From Microstegium vimineum (Eukaryota > Streptophyta > Magnoliopsida > Poales > Poaceae), in contig CM039137.1 of NCBI GenBank assembly GCA_022036555.1, positions 26,715,862 to 26,779,861 on the forward strand: 64,000 nt of DNA, read 5' to 3'. Of the stretch, positions 35,401 through 45,923 are shown piece by piece. The notes beneath the pieces were generated by a model. That model saw only the letters and a program-made list of their open reading frames with translations. It did no database searches and was not told where the DNA came from. Position numbers and translations under genes: made by a program. Position 1 is the first letter of the stretch, and each line of letters begins with the position of its first letter.

Positions 35401-36761
35401 TGGATTCCTTCATTAAAACTGGTAGGTCAAACTTGAAAACTTATGTTCGAATTGTTCTGGAGAGTGCTAAAATGCCTGCTTGGTGGGTTCATATTCAATT
35501 GTTCTTTGGACCATTGAAGTGCTATTTCATATGAAAACTGTAGGGCTTATATATCATATATAAAAGGTAGCATCTAAGATTCTTTTGATCGCTGCTGAAA
35601 CTTGTTGGAAAGTTTGCTTATTTTCTAAATGTGATGCTGCAGTGCTATGGATCTTTAGAAGATGCATAGTTAAGATGGAGTCCAAGGATTTTAAAACACA
35701 TCTTGTTTTCCTTTTTCATTTGGACATCGTTCAGTCTTATTCCAAGCGTGAAACTTGTTTCTGACTTTTCTAGACCACTAGAAGTATTAACTCAAAAATT
35801 TGAATTGTATTTATCAAGTTCTTGAATCCTTAATTTTCTATGATGCAGGTCACATTCCCTCCTTGAAGGAAGGAAACTCACAGGAGACGATATTTAATCC
35901 ACCTTGGCGGCATGAGCCAGTCGCAATAGGTGTGCAAGTGCAAGTGTTATTCAAATTGTGTTCCTTTCTTGAGATATTGGTGACAGTGTTTTATATTCTA
36001 TTTCAACTGTATTTCAGGTTCAAGATTTGGAGAAGCATTTCAAGAGCCAGCTTCATTTCTTGCCATAAGACCTCTGTTTGAGGTACACCCTAGGCACCAT
36101 CAATTAAAAAGCATATCCAGAAACTACTCTGTGCTATCATATGTGTGAAGTAATTTTTGCATTTTGAATTTGTGCCTTTGGCTTGACTAACATTTGGTAT
36201 CTTAATTATAGGATGAGAGATACATGGTAACATATAACCCAACAAAGGATAAAGTATATGCTTTGCTCAAGGACCAAGCAAAATCAGACGACATTATCAA
36301 AGCTGCTTTCCATGTAAGCATTTGTTTCTCACTGCAATGTAATTGGTATATATGTTTTGGTTTCGTTACCCATATACTCAATGCGTTTCTGCTGCGCAGG
36401 CTCATGTGCTACTGCATTTTATCAATGCATCACATGCACGGAGGCTGAAGCAGAAGCAGAAGCAGAAGCAGGCAAACCCTGACCGATCAGAGCATCTGTA
36501 CTCTAGAAACATGGATTTCCTGGCGCACATAGCTGAATCTTGCAAAATTGTTTCCTCATCATATGGAACATTCAAGAAGAAAGCAAGGGAACAGGTAAAA
36601 ACTCCCTATCTTTATGATAAATGCACCTGCCAATCATATATGCGAGTTAGTTCTGACAATGACAACCAACCACATTGTGTTTTGTGTTTCAGGGTTGGAT
36701 AATGTCAGAATCTCTGCTCAACCCTGGCAAGGCTCGATTATGTCCGGCAAAACCACAATGA
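32493..36761 (+). CDS. DUF647 / root UVB-sensitive (RUS) family protein, RUS6-like
   Basis: Thirteen exons, 1527 nt, 508 aa: 32493-32816, 33840-33938, 34026-34139, 34409-34480, 34581-34691, 34786-34905, 35154-35255, 35349-35421, 35849-35929, 36018-36082, 36212-36313, 36400-36594, 36693-36761. All junctions are GT-AG with matching phase. The DUF647 core is clear: VPEGFPDSVTPSYVPYMSWR, HFFGGAMGVFTTRTLL, GAIAINWILKDGAGRVGKM, DLLLEIGAGIELTTA and TSTRTPIYKAYARGENIGD. RUS proteins influence UV-B sensing, auxin transport and vitamin B6 homeostasis in plants. The N-terminal block with LCLEEVDGRRWSYVVDG suggests the RUS6 branch, from memory and moderately sure. The C-terminus has a KQKQKQKQ stretch and the FLAHIAESCKIVSSSYG helix. 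ATG 32493 is the first after the leader. Intron 1 carries a Stowaway element and a 28-bp tandem repeat. Confidence 0.93.
33185..33419. mobile_element. Stowaway-like MITE in RUS intron 1
   Basis: Left end CTCCCTCCATCC, right end TTGGATGGAGGGAG, TA on both sides, 235 bp. Confidence 0.9.
33547..33602. repeat. Tandem 28-bp repeat, two copies
   Basis: The unit starting TGTTGGCCTCAGGCTCTCAG occurs at 33547-33574 and 33575-33602, identical except near its end (AATTGG against CTTGG context). Intron 1 of the RUS gene. Confidence 0.92.
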
Positions 36762-38830
36762 ACTGCTGTTTCAGTTTATTCAAGATGAGAAGATACCAAT
36801 CTCATGTTTGTAAGACTAACTTAACTAACGAGACGGGATGCTCAGTTCTTAGGAGCTGAGCTAACATATGTTGGGTGCCCAGCACTAGGCGTGAATCAGT
36901 GAACCTTCAATCTGAAGCTGCCAAATTCCAGGAAGAGCAAGAGTTGTACGATTTGTAAGTTCCATCTCATTCGTGTCTAGGCCTCGTAGGGTGTGCACGT
37001 GCACTTCCAGTTTCTGACCGTTTCTTTGTTTGAATTTGTCGACAAACAGCAAGAATGCCTGAACATATAATAAAAAACATGCAGTGGATAGGTGGTGCGA
37101 TGGTTCGGGACTCGCGAGGTAAAGGGCTCAACGAGGGTGACTTCGAACTGCTAACTGCACAGACTAGAGCTTGTATTTATTATGTTTGCTGCTGTATCAG
37201 ATTTGGTGTAGCCGTTCCTGCTGTAACCTGTTTCCCGTCCGTGTTGGTCGGCTGCGGAGATTGTTTGGAAGCCTTTGGAGTTGTTTCTTTTTTCTTTTCC
37301 AGTCACTTTGCCGACTTGTGGCACTTGAGAGTTTGTTCATTCCCTTCGCTTCTAACTTAGCGACCTTAGTAAATTCCAGTTTCTCAGTGAAGGAGTCTTC
37401 ACTCATGTCGTCGATGACTTCTTCAAACCTTGTACATACATGCTCGGTAATAATTTCAAGCCTTCTTTGTGTTGATGAGTTTTACTGGCGTGGACATGTA
37501 CCACTGCTGCATTATTGTGTAGTATTTGTGTTTGTCAGATGGGCGAGGCCTGTCCTTTGAGCCCCTCCGTTGGTGAGCAGGTGTTCTCGGTACTGTGCTT
37601 GAGACGAGAGGCTTGATCGCTTCAGAGCCGATTAAAATACAGCATGACGATCCAAAAGAAAGCACGGCGAAATTTTGCAAACAAAACTATTCTTCCGAGT
37701 CAGTCAGGTTCCCTGATGGCGCTTTGGATGCGTTCGGTGGATTTTCTTATGATTGGCACCTTGCTTTTGACGACCCACATAGTACGCCAACGTGGACCTC
37801 GCTGAAGTCCATCACACGTGGAAAGAAATTCGATCGTCCTTTTACATGATCTTTATTTTAACACATGTTGAATGGTGAACACTCTTGTCATCCTATATGT
37901 GACGGCGTCTGCAGAGGACTGAGCAGATTACTAGTCTGTGAGGGTCTATTTGCTTTGTGGTCTCCCAAGTGCACGATCATGACCCCAATTCCCCAAACGT
38001 CCTAAATCGTCTAGGGGCGAGGCCTGCACCAGGCAAGCTGCCTGGAGAACAAGCAATCCATCCACCTTTGGAAATGACCATGAAAAACAATCATCCATGC
38101 GGAGTTTATTTGCTTTTGAAAGCGGGCTATCGCTTACAATGCAATGAATACCCAAGCAATTCAAAATCTTTAATCAACATTGAAAACCAAAGTTACTGCA
38201 CATATGATGTGAAATCACGCAGCCTCCATTTGTATACTCCATTTGTTTGAAAAAGAATGTAATTTTAATTTGATTAAACTATTTTTTCTTAAATTTGGCT
38301 GATTTTTTAGCACTTTAAATAGTTATACTATAAAATATACTCCCTCTTTAAATTGTAAGTCATTCCAAGAATCTTGGAGAGTCAAAGTTTCTCAAGTTTG
38401 ACCAAACTTATATAACAATATAATAATATTTATGATGTCAAATAAGTATCATTAGATTCGTTATCAATTATATTTTCATAGTATACCTATTTGATGTTAT
38501 AAATCTTTATAATTTTGTCTATAATTCTTGGTCAAACTTGAGATGCTTTGACTCTCTAAAATTCTTGAAATGACTTATAATTTGGGATGGAGGGAGTACT
38601 TCATAAAGTTTGATGTACACGATATCTTAAAATCCTGGCAACACTTGTAGAGCCATGTGACGGGGAAATGTGGACGGCGTGGATTGACCGAAGCGCATAA
38701 CACAGGCGATGATGCTGCAGTCTCCGCCTACGTTCCGGCCTGGCGTCCACCCTTTGTCGCTTCCCTACTGCAGAGTGCAGACCATCGTCGTCACCAGCCA
38801 CCATCCCTCTCCTCTCAGAGCGCCTCCGAG
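36762..38830. other. 3' flank of RUS gene and upstream region of IspD
   Basis: Probable RUS 3' UTR runs to about 37100. 37100-38240 has no recognised feature. A Stowaway element lies at 38340-38596. About 38600-38830 is the promoter and leader of IspD; no clear TATA box seen. Confidence 0.45.
38340..38596. mobile_element. Stowaway-like MITE upstream of IspD
   Basis: Left end CTCCCTCTTTAAATTG, right end ATGGAGGGAG, TA on both sides, 257 bp. Inverted arms include AAGTCATTCCAAGAATCTTGG and its complement. Confidence 0.9.
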
Positions 38831-41800
38831 ATGGAGTTCCGCCTCTGCCTCCGTCTCCACGCGCGCCTTCCTCCTGCCGCGACGCCACCGCCGGCGCCTT
38901 TCCTGGCGCCCGCGGTGCTCCCAGCCTCCCGCCGCCTTCGGAGGACGAGTAAGGATTATTTCAGCCACTTCTCCGTTTGTTTAGGAGTTCGCTCCGTCCA
39001 AATGCTGGGACACTCGCAGCCATCCGTGCGAAAAATTCAAGCGAATTCCGATTGGATTGCTCGTAGATGCTACCACGCTGAGAGAGACCTTCATTTTGCT
39101 GCGGCTTGTGGTCAGGTGGGAGCTACGGGGTTGCTCTGAGGTGGCACACGAGGCGTTCGAATCCGGCAATCCGAGCCTCCATAGCCGACGGCGAGCAGGT
39201 GCGGTGGCTATCCGAGGCCGCGGGGCGCGTGCGCTGTTGACTAAGAGGGGGACCACTGACCTGAGCTTTTTTTTCGTCAGGGTGTGGTGGTGAAGGAGAG
39301 GAGCGTCTCGGTGATCCTCTTGTCCGGAGGCCAGGGAAAGAGAATGGGGGTATCATGTCTCTTCTGCTTCAAACCTGTGTTCAGTTTTCTTGGTCACAAC
39401 AGTGCGAGGGCATGCTCCTCTAGTTCTTTTGCGTTGGTTGGTGATAGGGTCAAGAGTTGATCATTTTGGGGGCAATGAGGTCACCATAACAATTCAGTTC
39501 TCAGTCACTGATAATGGGGCATTTGAACAACACTCTAATTTGAAGTACAACAAAGTGACAAACATAATGCATCAAGGTTGTGCGCTTTATTGAACAAACG
39601 GATTGAGTTAAGAAACTAAAAGTCATCATTGTTGCTATCAATGTAGATGAATTGCAGCGAAATGTTTCACTGAGCACTGTAAAAATATTTGCATTAGCTA
39701 CCTGCAAACTTAGTCTGTCCTTCCAATGCTTGACCGCTCTCTAAATTCTGCCCCTCTCCTTTTTTAACAGGCAAGTATGCCAAAACAGTACCTACCTCTA
39801 CTGGGACTACCAATTGCATTGCACAGGTTCCTTTCTCGAACATAAAATTTTTTGAATTTCCCAAGTCAGCAAGGTTATGTGGACACAGGAATCCTTACAT
39901 TTTGTCCACAGTTTAAGAACATTCTGTCATCTGAAGGAAGTCAAAGAAGTTGTGGTGGTGTGTGATCCAGACTACAGTGATTTATTTGAAGGTAGCAATA
40001 TTTTCCATTCATTCTATTTTTATCGACTTAGCTATGGTTTTATCTAAGTGTATTAGAGGCAGCAGTTTCTATGACTACACTCGTGACTCTGAGTGAGTTG
40101 TCTTAAATTGTTATCCATTTCCATAGGTTCTATTGAGGACTTGCAAATACCTCTAAAATTTGCACGCCCGGGAAAAGAGGACAGGACTCCGTTTTTAATG
40201 GACTTCAGGTCAGTGGCAAATCACTTGTATCTATTGCTCCTGTGCATAAATATCATAGAGATCTCGTGTATTGCTTGTTTGCAGGAAACTGATGGTGATT
40301 CGGAACTAGTTTGTGTCCATGATTCTGCGAGGCCCTTAGTTTCTTTTGAAGATGTAAAAAAGGTTACTCCTGTTGTCCATGATGCAGCATGAATTATATC
40401 ATCGTAGGAGTGTGTTAGGAGAGTCAAGGGCCTATTGGACCTTAGCCCATTAGGGTTAATTAGTCGCTTGCTTAGGGGCCAAGTAAATCCTCTCTATATA
40501 ATGAGAGGAGATGTATCAACCCCTTCCCTCTTGCCGGCCGTGGGCGGAGCCCCACGGCCGGCGTTCCCAGCGACCCCAAACCCTAGCCGCCGTCGTCCTG
40601 TGAACTGTAGCACGCGGGTACTGTAGCACAGCAGCCGCCATTGCTCCTCTCAACCCTCTCTCTCTCAATTCTTAGCAACTACAAGCAGCACCATAACAGT
40701 ATGTCTAATCAGATTGTTGCTTCAGTTTTTTTTTTTTTTTTTTGGAAGCGCTGAAATACTATCTTTACCAGTAATGAACCTGCATATAACTCTCCCTGCA
40801 AGTTGCAACTTATATTTACTGCAGATCCACTATACATTGACTGCTTGGAATATTGCCAAATAACTAGTCCAGCTTTAACATTTTTTAGGCTACCCTGAGG
40901 GTAGTTCAGGAGCTTCTTATTTAATTCTGCTGTTTTTTTCGATTTCACAGGAAGAGTATTTCCTGAAAGTTGCAGGGTTTTTTGTGCTTTCTAGAGGGGA
41001 AAAAAAAAGATAACTACAAGTGCTTTAAGTTTGTTCAAGCAATATTATTGATTTTGATTTTGATTTTGATTTTGATTTTAATTTTACTGACTAGGTCTTA
41101 GAAGATGCTGCAGTACATGGAGCAGCTGTTCTTGGTGTGCCTGTGAAAGCTACAATAAAGGAGGTGTGTGTTTAATATAAATGATATGTCAATATGATCA
41201 TGCAAATAGAATTTCCCAATCAATCTTATGCTTACTTTTTGCTGTGCAACTATCATCCACATAATAATAGCAGTATGGATGGGATATAACATTCCTTTCC
41301 ACTTATATCCCCTTCAGGCCAATAGTGATTCTTTTGTCGTAAAAACTCTTGACCGGAAAACTCTCTGGGAAATGCAAACTCCACAGGTAATCATACTATT
41401 ACCTCTTTCTTATGTTTCTTGTTTATTTTCCTGTTCACACAGACAAAAAAAAAGGTCATTTTCTTTTCTTTTCTTTTCTTGGTTGAGCCACAACATTATA
41501 ATATTGTGTTTTCTGATTGTAGGTTATGAAGCCCAATTTACTCAAAGCTGGTTTTGAGCTTGTTAAACGGTTAGCTTTAGTTCTTAGCTCTGAGCAAATC
41601 AAATTTATGATACTGTTATACTGCTCAGTTCTCTAGCTGATTTAGTTTTGCCATCGCAGGGATGGCCTTGAAGTCACTGATGATGTATCCATCGTAGAAT
41701 ATCTAAAACACCCTGTCTATATCACGGAAGGCTCTTATACAAACATAAAGGTAATTCCAGAATAATGTTTGAACTGAACTGCTTAATTTGGAGAAATAGC

Positions 41801-41877
41801 TATGAAATGTGAATTTGTTGCAGGTGACCACTCCTGATGACTTGCTACTGGCTGAGCGCCTGATGAATGAAAAATAG
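38831..41877 (+). CDS. ISPD: IspD, 2-C-methyl-D-erythritol 4-phosphate cytidylyltransferase, plastid; one-base frameshift in exon 6
   Basis: Twelve exons: 38831-38948, 39116-39198, 39281-39349, 39771-39826, 39912-39991, 40127-40208, 40285-40362, 41095-41163, 41318-41386, 41523-41569, 41660-41750, 41824-41877. Their sum is 896 nt, one short of 897 (298 aa). IspD transfers CMP from CTP to MEP, the third step of the plastid MEP isoprenoid pathway. The N-terminus (RLCLRLHARLPPAAT) looks like a transit peptide. Landmarks are the nucleotide-binding loop LLSGGQGKRMG, SMPKQYLPLLG, VVVCDPDY, ELVCVHDSARPLV, GVPVKATIKE, LWEMQTPQV and VTTPDDLLLAERLM. In exon 6 the frame reads ARPGKE and then shifts: bases after 40179 give RQDSV only if one base (the C of CGA) is added. 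As given, translation stops at TAG 40307-40309. Either an error or a broken copy; splicing and the rest look intact. Confidence 0.9.
40413..40698. mobile_element. Possible solo LTR in IspD intron 7
   Basis: A 286-bp segment begins TGTTAGGAG and ends CCATAACA, the TG...CA form of LTRs. It contains a promoter-like CTCTATATAATGAGAGG and a leader-like CCCTAGCCGCCG stretch, as Copia-type LTRs often do. Five-base flanks (GAGTG, GTATG) do not match, so boundaries are doubtful. Confidence 0.4.
41049..41087. repeat. (GATTTT)n microsatellite in IspD intron 7
   Basis: Six or so tandem copies of the hexamer GATTTT just upstream of the exon 8 acceptor; part of its polypyrimidine-rich region. Confidence 0.9.
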
Positions 41878-42281
41878 AGTTGATAGGCAAAATTAACTGT
41901 TTTCCAGATTTTACAGACAAGTACGATTTTTGTAGTAGTACAGCATTCATCAGCACTTCTACAGTTTTGAAAACCAAAATAACTATGGAGCTCATACACG
42001 AGATAGTTGTCTGCTTTGTGAACATTCTGTCACTCTTTTTCTATATATCATTCAAAAATGGTAATTTTTCCTACTGAATTCGTGCTTTGGCGGAAGAATT
42101 GGAGCTCGAGCTATTATTATAATTTCAGTTTTCACGCAATGACAATGGAATCTAAAAACAGAACCATGGTACATTTGATTTTAAGAGCTCCAATTTGTTA
42201 AAAGCATCACCAAATGCTGATAAGAAAATAAAAATAGATTTGTATACCCATGAGGTAGTTACAGGCAATTCAATCAGCAAT

Positions 42282-42297
42282 TCAGCACAGCCGCTTC
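42282..42297. repeat. Left target-site duplication of the LINE (16 bp)
   Basis: TCAGCACAGCCGCTTC, repeated exactly at 42634-42649. Confidence 0.9.
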
Positions 42298-42633
42298 CTA
42301 CAGACCATGTCCTGGTGGGAGAAGGCTGCTACTGTAGTGCCCTAGCAGAGCGGAGATGATTCAACAGCATGGTCATATACACCTTTGGAAGGAGAGAAAC
42401 AAGGACATATTCAACACCTCTGAATCAGTGATGCCAGTAGCAGCAAGGATCAAAGGCGACATTGAGCAAAGGAGAGCGTTCGGCTAGAGGGGATTTAGTA
42501 TTCGGAGAGAGCCTATCCTTTTCCTGCACCCCAGGGCTAGCTGACCTTGGTTTTGCTTGTACATAAACAACTCTCTTTCCCTCTTCATTGAAAGGCAGAG
42601 CTCCTGCCAATTTTATTTTTTTTTAAAAAAAAC
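42298..42633 (+). mobile_element. 5'-truncated LINE (non-LTR retrotransposon) 3' end
   Basis: A 336-bp insert between 16-bp direct repeats. It ends in a T-rich then A-rich tail (TTTTAAAAAAAAC at about 42620-42633). One plus-strand frame reads RRNKDIFNTSESVM, then AARIKGDIEQRRAFG and a stop, matching the C-terminal end of plant LINE reverse transcriptases (WKERNxRIF...AARIKEDIEQRR). The AGGCAGAGCTCCTGCC-type 3' region is also typical. Only the last part of the element is present, as expected from incomplete reverse transcription. Confidence 0.85.
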
Positions 42634-42649
42634 TCAGCACAGCCGCTTC
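42634..42649. repeat. Right target-site duplication of the LINE (16 bp)
   Basis: Exact copy of 42282-42297. Confidence 0.9.
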
Positions 42650-42951
42650 AACAACTTTTGGCTGGCGAATAAGAGTTTGTGGTTAACAGGGATATTCCTC
42701 GATGAAAAAAATGGTTCGGTGGTTTTCCCTGTTGGAGAACATTGAGGTATTATGTAATAAGAAATGAGGACATTCTGAAGAGATACTAGCTGCCTAATGA
42801 CCATATTTACGGCAATCCTAAATAATAATGAACATTCCTTAAACAAACAGCGTGAGACCTCGAAGATTTTCCTAGAAATACTCCCGACTTCTGTGGAACT
42901 TGGCACCTATGGGATATGGTGCACTTGAAGCTGATAATATTACAAAGGCTT

Positions 42952-45164
42952 TCACCTCAAAGGCTTCAGTCCCTGCAGAGAAAGATAAAACAGTTATAAT
43001 TTCTTTTGTAGTTAGGGTATTGTAGACAAGAAATGAGTGAAATGAATAATCTTTAAAGCTTCAACACTCACAACTTAAGGATGTCATAACATAATAAGCC
43101 TATGTTTAGCAAACATACTCCGAACCAAATACTATAATATTTAGAGAAATGGGGGGCTTGTCTGGATATAGGTGGATGGTGCTTGTAGATTGTACTTGCA
43201 TGTAAAGGTTGCTCAAGTGGAAATCAAGGCATGTCACATTAATGTGGAATTATTAGCCATCTGATGTGCTTAAAATTTCTTCACAAAATGTAATGGACCT
43301 GGCTATCACCAGTGTTCTGTTTAGGGAAGGACCTCATAGCAACATCTTAGCTTTCTACCCTAAGTTACTACATGATATGATTGTTTTCCTGGGACTCCAA
43401 ATTTAGAGTCTAAAGTTTGGAATTGGTATCCTCTAGTCAATGAATAGGCATTTGCAGCCAGCCGGTCACATGTTTGCAAGGTTACCTTCGAAGCTGTTCG
43501 GAGAGAATCATCTGACAGAATCAATCTTGACAAAGCACCAGTGCTTAGTCTGCATCATGGTCATAGTTCACCGATATAACTATGAGGTGGCTTGAATTTA
43601 AAACTATAGCGAATATACATGCTGCCATCTAGCATCTGTGCGCAGCAGTAGAATATGGATGTAACGTATTACCCTAAAATCTTTGCTGCATCTGATACAG
43701 AACCTTCAACAGCAAACATCAGATCTAATAAAGCTTGCATTCCCTGACCAGTGGAAAACAAGGTACAAAGGGAGGTGTTTAAATATGCACATAGAAAGGA
43801 CCAAGGAGAGCAAAACACATGCATAATGCATTAGCCATTGACTTATAAAAACAGGAGCATACTGGAGAAAATTTTGAGTTATTTGGACCAATTTGGGGGC
43901 CAACATCTTTTCTTCGAACAGTGGACTTCAGGGGTAATATCTGAAGAAGCTCAACAGGTGGAGTGTAGTCCTCCAGGTTTATCGGCCTCCTAACTGACAG
44001 AACCACATCGTTAATGATCATGGGACTTAAATCCATCAGGCAGAATAAGAACTTAAAATGGAAGCATATGAGCTCTTATGAAACTTATGCGACTCATGGT
44101 AATATATTTGGAGGCATAATCTTAGATGGTTCTTAAAATAGTTGAACTGATCTATAATTCCTTTTTCTGAAACAGAGCATAACTTGGAGAACATAAGATT
44201 CTTTTACCTTTAAGAGCAATCAGGGTTCGAAGGCGAGATAAAGCAGACGCTCGATTCTTATGTTGTGACCGATCCTCCACAGCCTGCGTGGAATGTCACA
44301 AATAACATAAGGTAGTTGCTATAATTTTCAGGCAACAATCTTACACAACCAACTATTGCAATTAAAACAATAACTTACAACAGACAATTCACAATTTTTT
44401 TTCTATAGCCAAATAATGAGAAATTAAATGTTGCCTAAACAACAACAAAAAACCAGGCACCTGAAATATGAAGAATAGGAGAAGTGAATAAAATATATTA
44501 GCGAGCAGAAGGAAAGAACTAGTTCTAATGTTCTACTACTATAATAACATAAGAAAGTAAGAAATGGCTGCACCTAGGGCCAATACAAGAAACTGGGCCA
44601 GAAAAAATAGGCATTCAGTTTGTGTGAAGTTCAACTGATTCGTGATTGCAATCATCCAACCTTCTATTCATTCAAATTGAAGGAACACATGAATAATAAC
44701 TGTATGAAGCGATCGAGGTAACTGAGAATGGGAAAGTAACTCAGCAACGTTGCCGACCTGGGCGATGATGCCGGTGGGGAGGTGTTTGAGCCGGACAGCA
44801 GACTCGCGCTTGTTGCGGTGCTGGCCACCGGGGCCGGACGCCTTGAACGTGCCCATGTCGCACTGCTCCATCAGCTCCTCGTCGGTCATCCCCAGGTAGT
44901 CGACGTAGCCGCCGCCGCCGCTCTTCGCGCCATCCTCTTCCCCGTCGCGGCGGCCCCGCCGTTCTGCCCGCCGTCACTGGGAGCATCTGAGCTGGTGGAC
45001 ACGGACGAAGTGGAGAGGGAGGAGAGGAAGCGGAGCTGGGACTGGGAGGGCGCGTGGCGGCGGAGCAGCGGCAGGAGACGCGGCTGGAGGAGCGCGGGTG
45101 AGGTCGGGAGAGGAGGGTAGCGGGCTACTCCAACTCGCAGCAGGAGCAGCAGCGCTCGAGCCAT
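42952..45164 (-). CDS. Organellar class-I peptide-chain-release-factor-like GGQ protein; one-base frameshift in exon 1
   Basis: Six exons: 44758-45164, 44208-44283, 43863-43993, 43673-43743, 43486-43549, 42952-42972. They sum to 770 nt, one short of 771 (256 aa). Exon 1 starts MARALLLLLRVGVARYPPLP, an organelle-targeting-like N-terminus. Then follows the catalytic release-factor domain: GTFKASGPGGQHRNKRESAV (the GGQ loop that triggers peptidyl-tRNA hydrolysis), LKHLPTGIIAQAVEDRSQHKN, and a plant extension (RRPINLEDYTPPVELLQILP). No stop-codon-recognition domain is present, so it resembles ribosome-rescue factors (ArfB/MTRFR kind) rather than RF1 or RF2. Near 44946-44955 the transit-peptide frame and the GGQ frame differ by one base; adding a base in GCCGCGACGGGG joins them. 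Otherwise only an internal ATG at 44889 opens the GGQ frame. The short last exon (GLKPLR) was placed by phase. Confidence 0.85.
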
Positions 45165-45923
45165 TTCCGGGCAGCGCTCTTAGAATTCATTCACTTCAAC
45201 TTGCCGACCCTGCCGAGAGCCTGTGACGTCGCCCTCTGTGAACGCGCATGCTGCGCGCGCGGCAACGACGCAACTGCCAACCGTGCAGTCCGTCAGTTCG
45301 TGGACGCCAGGCGCGTGGCCGCGCCCGCGTACATGTTCACCTATCAGTGGCATCAAGTCATCACGCAAGTGCGCAGAGGCCACCCCAGAGGCCCAGACAA
45401 ACAAATACTTTGCACACGTAAGCCAAATTATATAGTACAAAGAGGGGGGGGGGGGGGGGGGGGGGGGCATATTTCGGATAATCATATTCGATCCACGGAA
45501 CTGCTATTCGCCATTTCCCAACATCTTATCCTTACACAGTAAGGTACGCATTTCAGCAATTCAGAACAGTGCAAACCCTGGCTCCGCACACACGAGCAGA
45601 TACTATGCGATAAAACTGGGAACAAAGACTACAGCCACTACTCATTGAACGATTGAAGAAATGATACCTTCAGTGACAGCGTTTACAGACTAGAGGGAGG
45701 AGGGCCCATGTCAACACTCAGCACAGGAGAAAACATGCCACGTCTTAGACACTGCTAGGTCGAACAGCTAATCAGCAGATATAATAATCTTAACCATAAA
45801 TGAAAATGCAGGTTTACAGACTAGCGAACGACTACTCCGGCATATCTAGGGATCTTGTCGCCAGGAGGTTGGTTTCTTCTTACTTCCTAGCAAAGGTCGC
45901 CAATGCCATTGCTTGCTCGTCGC
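45165..45923. other. Short intergenic region with a G24 tract
   Basis: Upstream region of the GGQ-protein gene and 3' flank of the Alfin-like gene. It contains a 24-base G run at 45444-45467. No gene seen. Confidence 0.5.
45444..45467. repeat. G24 homopolymer upstream of the GGQ-protein gene
   Basis: Twenty-four consecutive G on the plus strand, about 280 bp upstream of the start codon of the minus-strand GGQ-protein gene. Confidence 0.9.

Noticed and set aside
39145..39165. tRNA-like T-arm motif GTTCGAATCC
   Set aside because: It lies in IspD exon 2 and no acceptor, D or anticodon stems fit around it.
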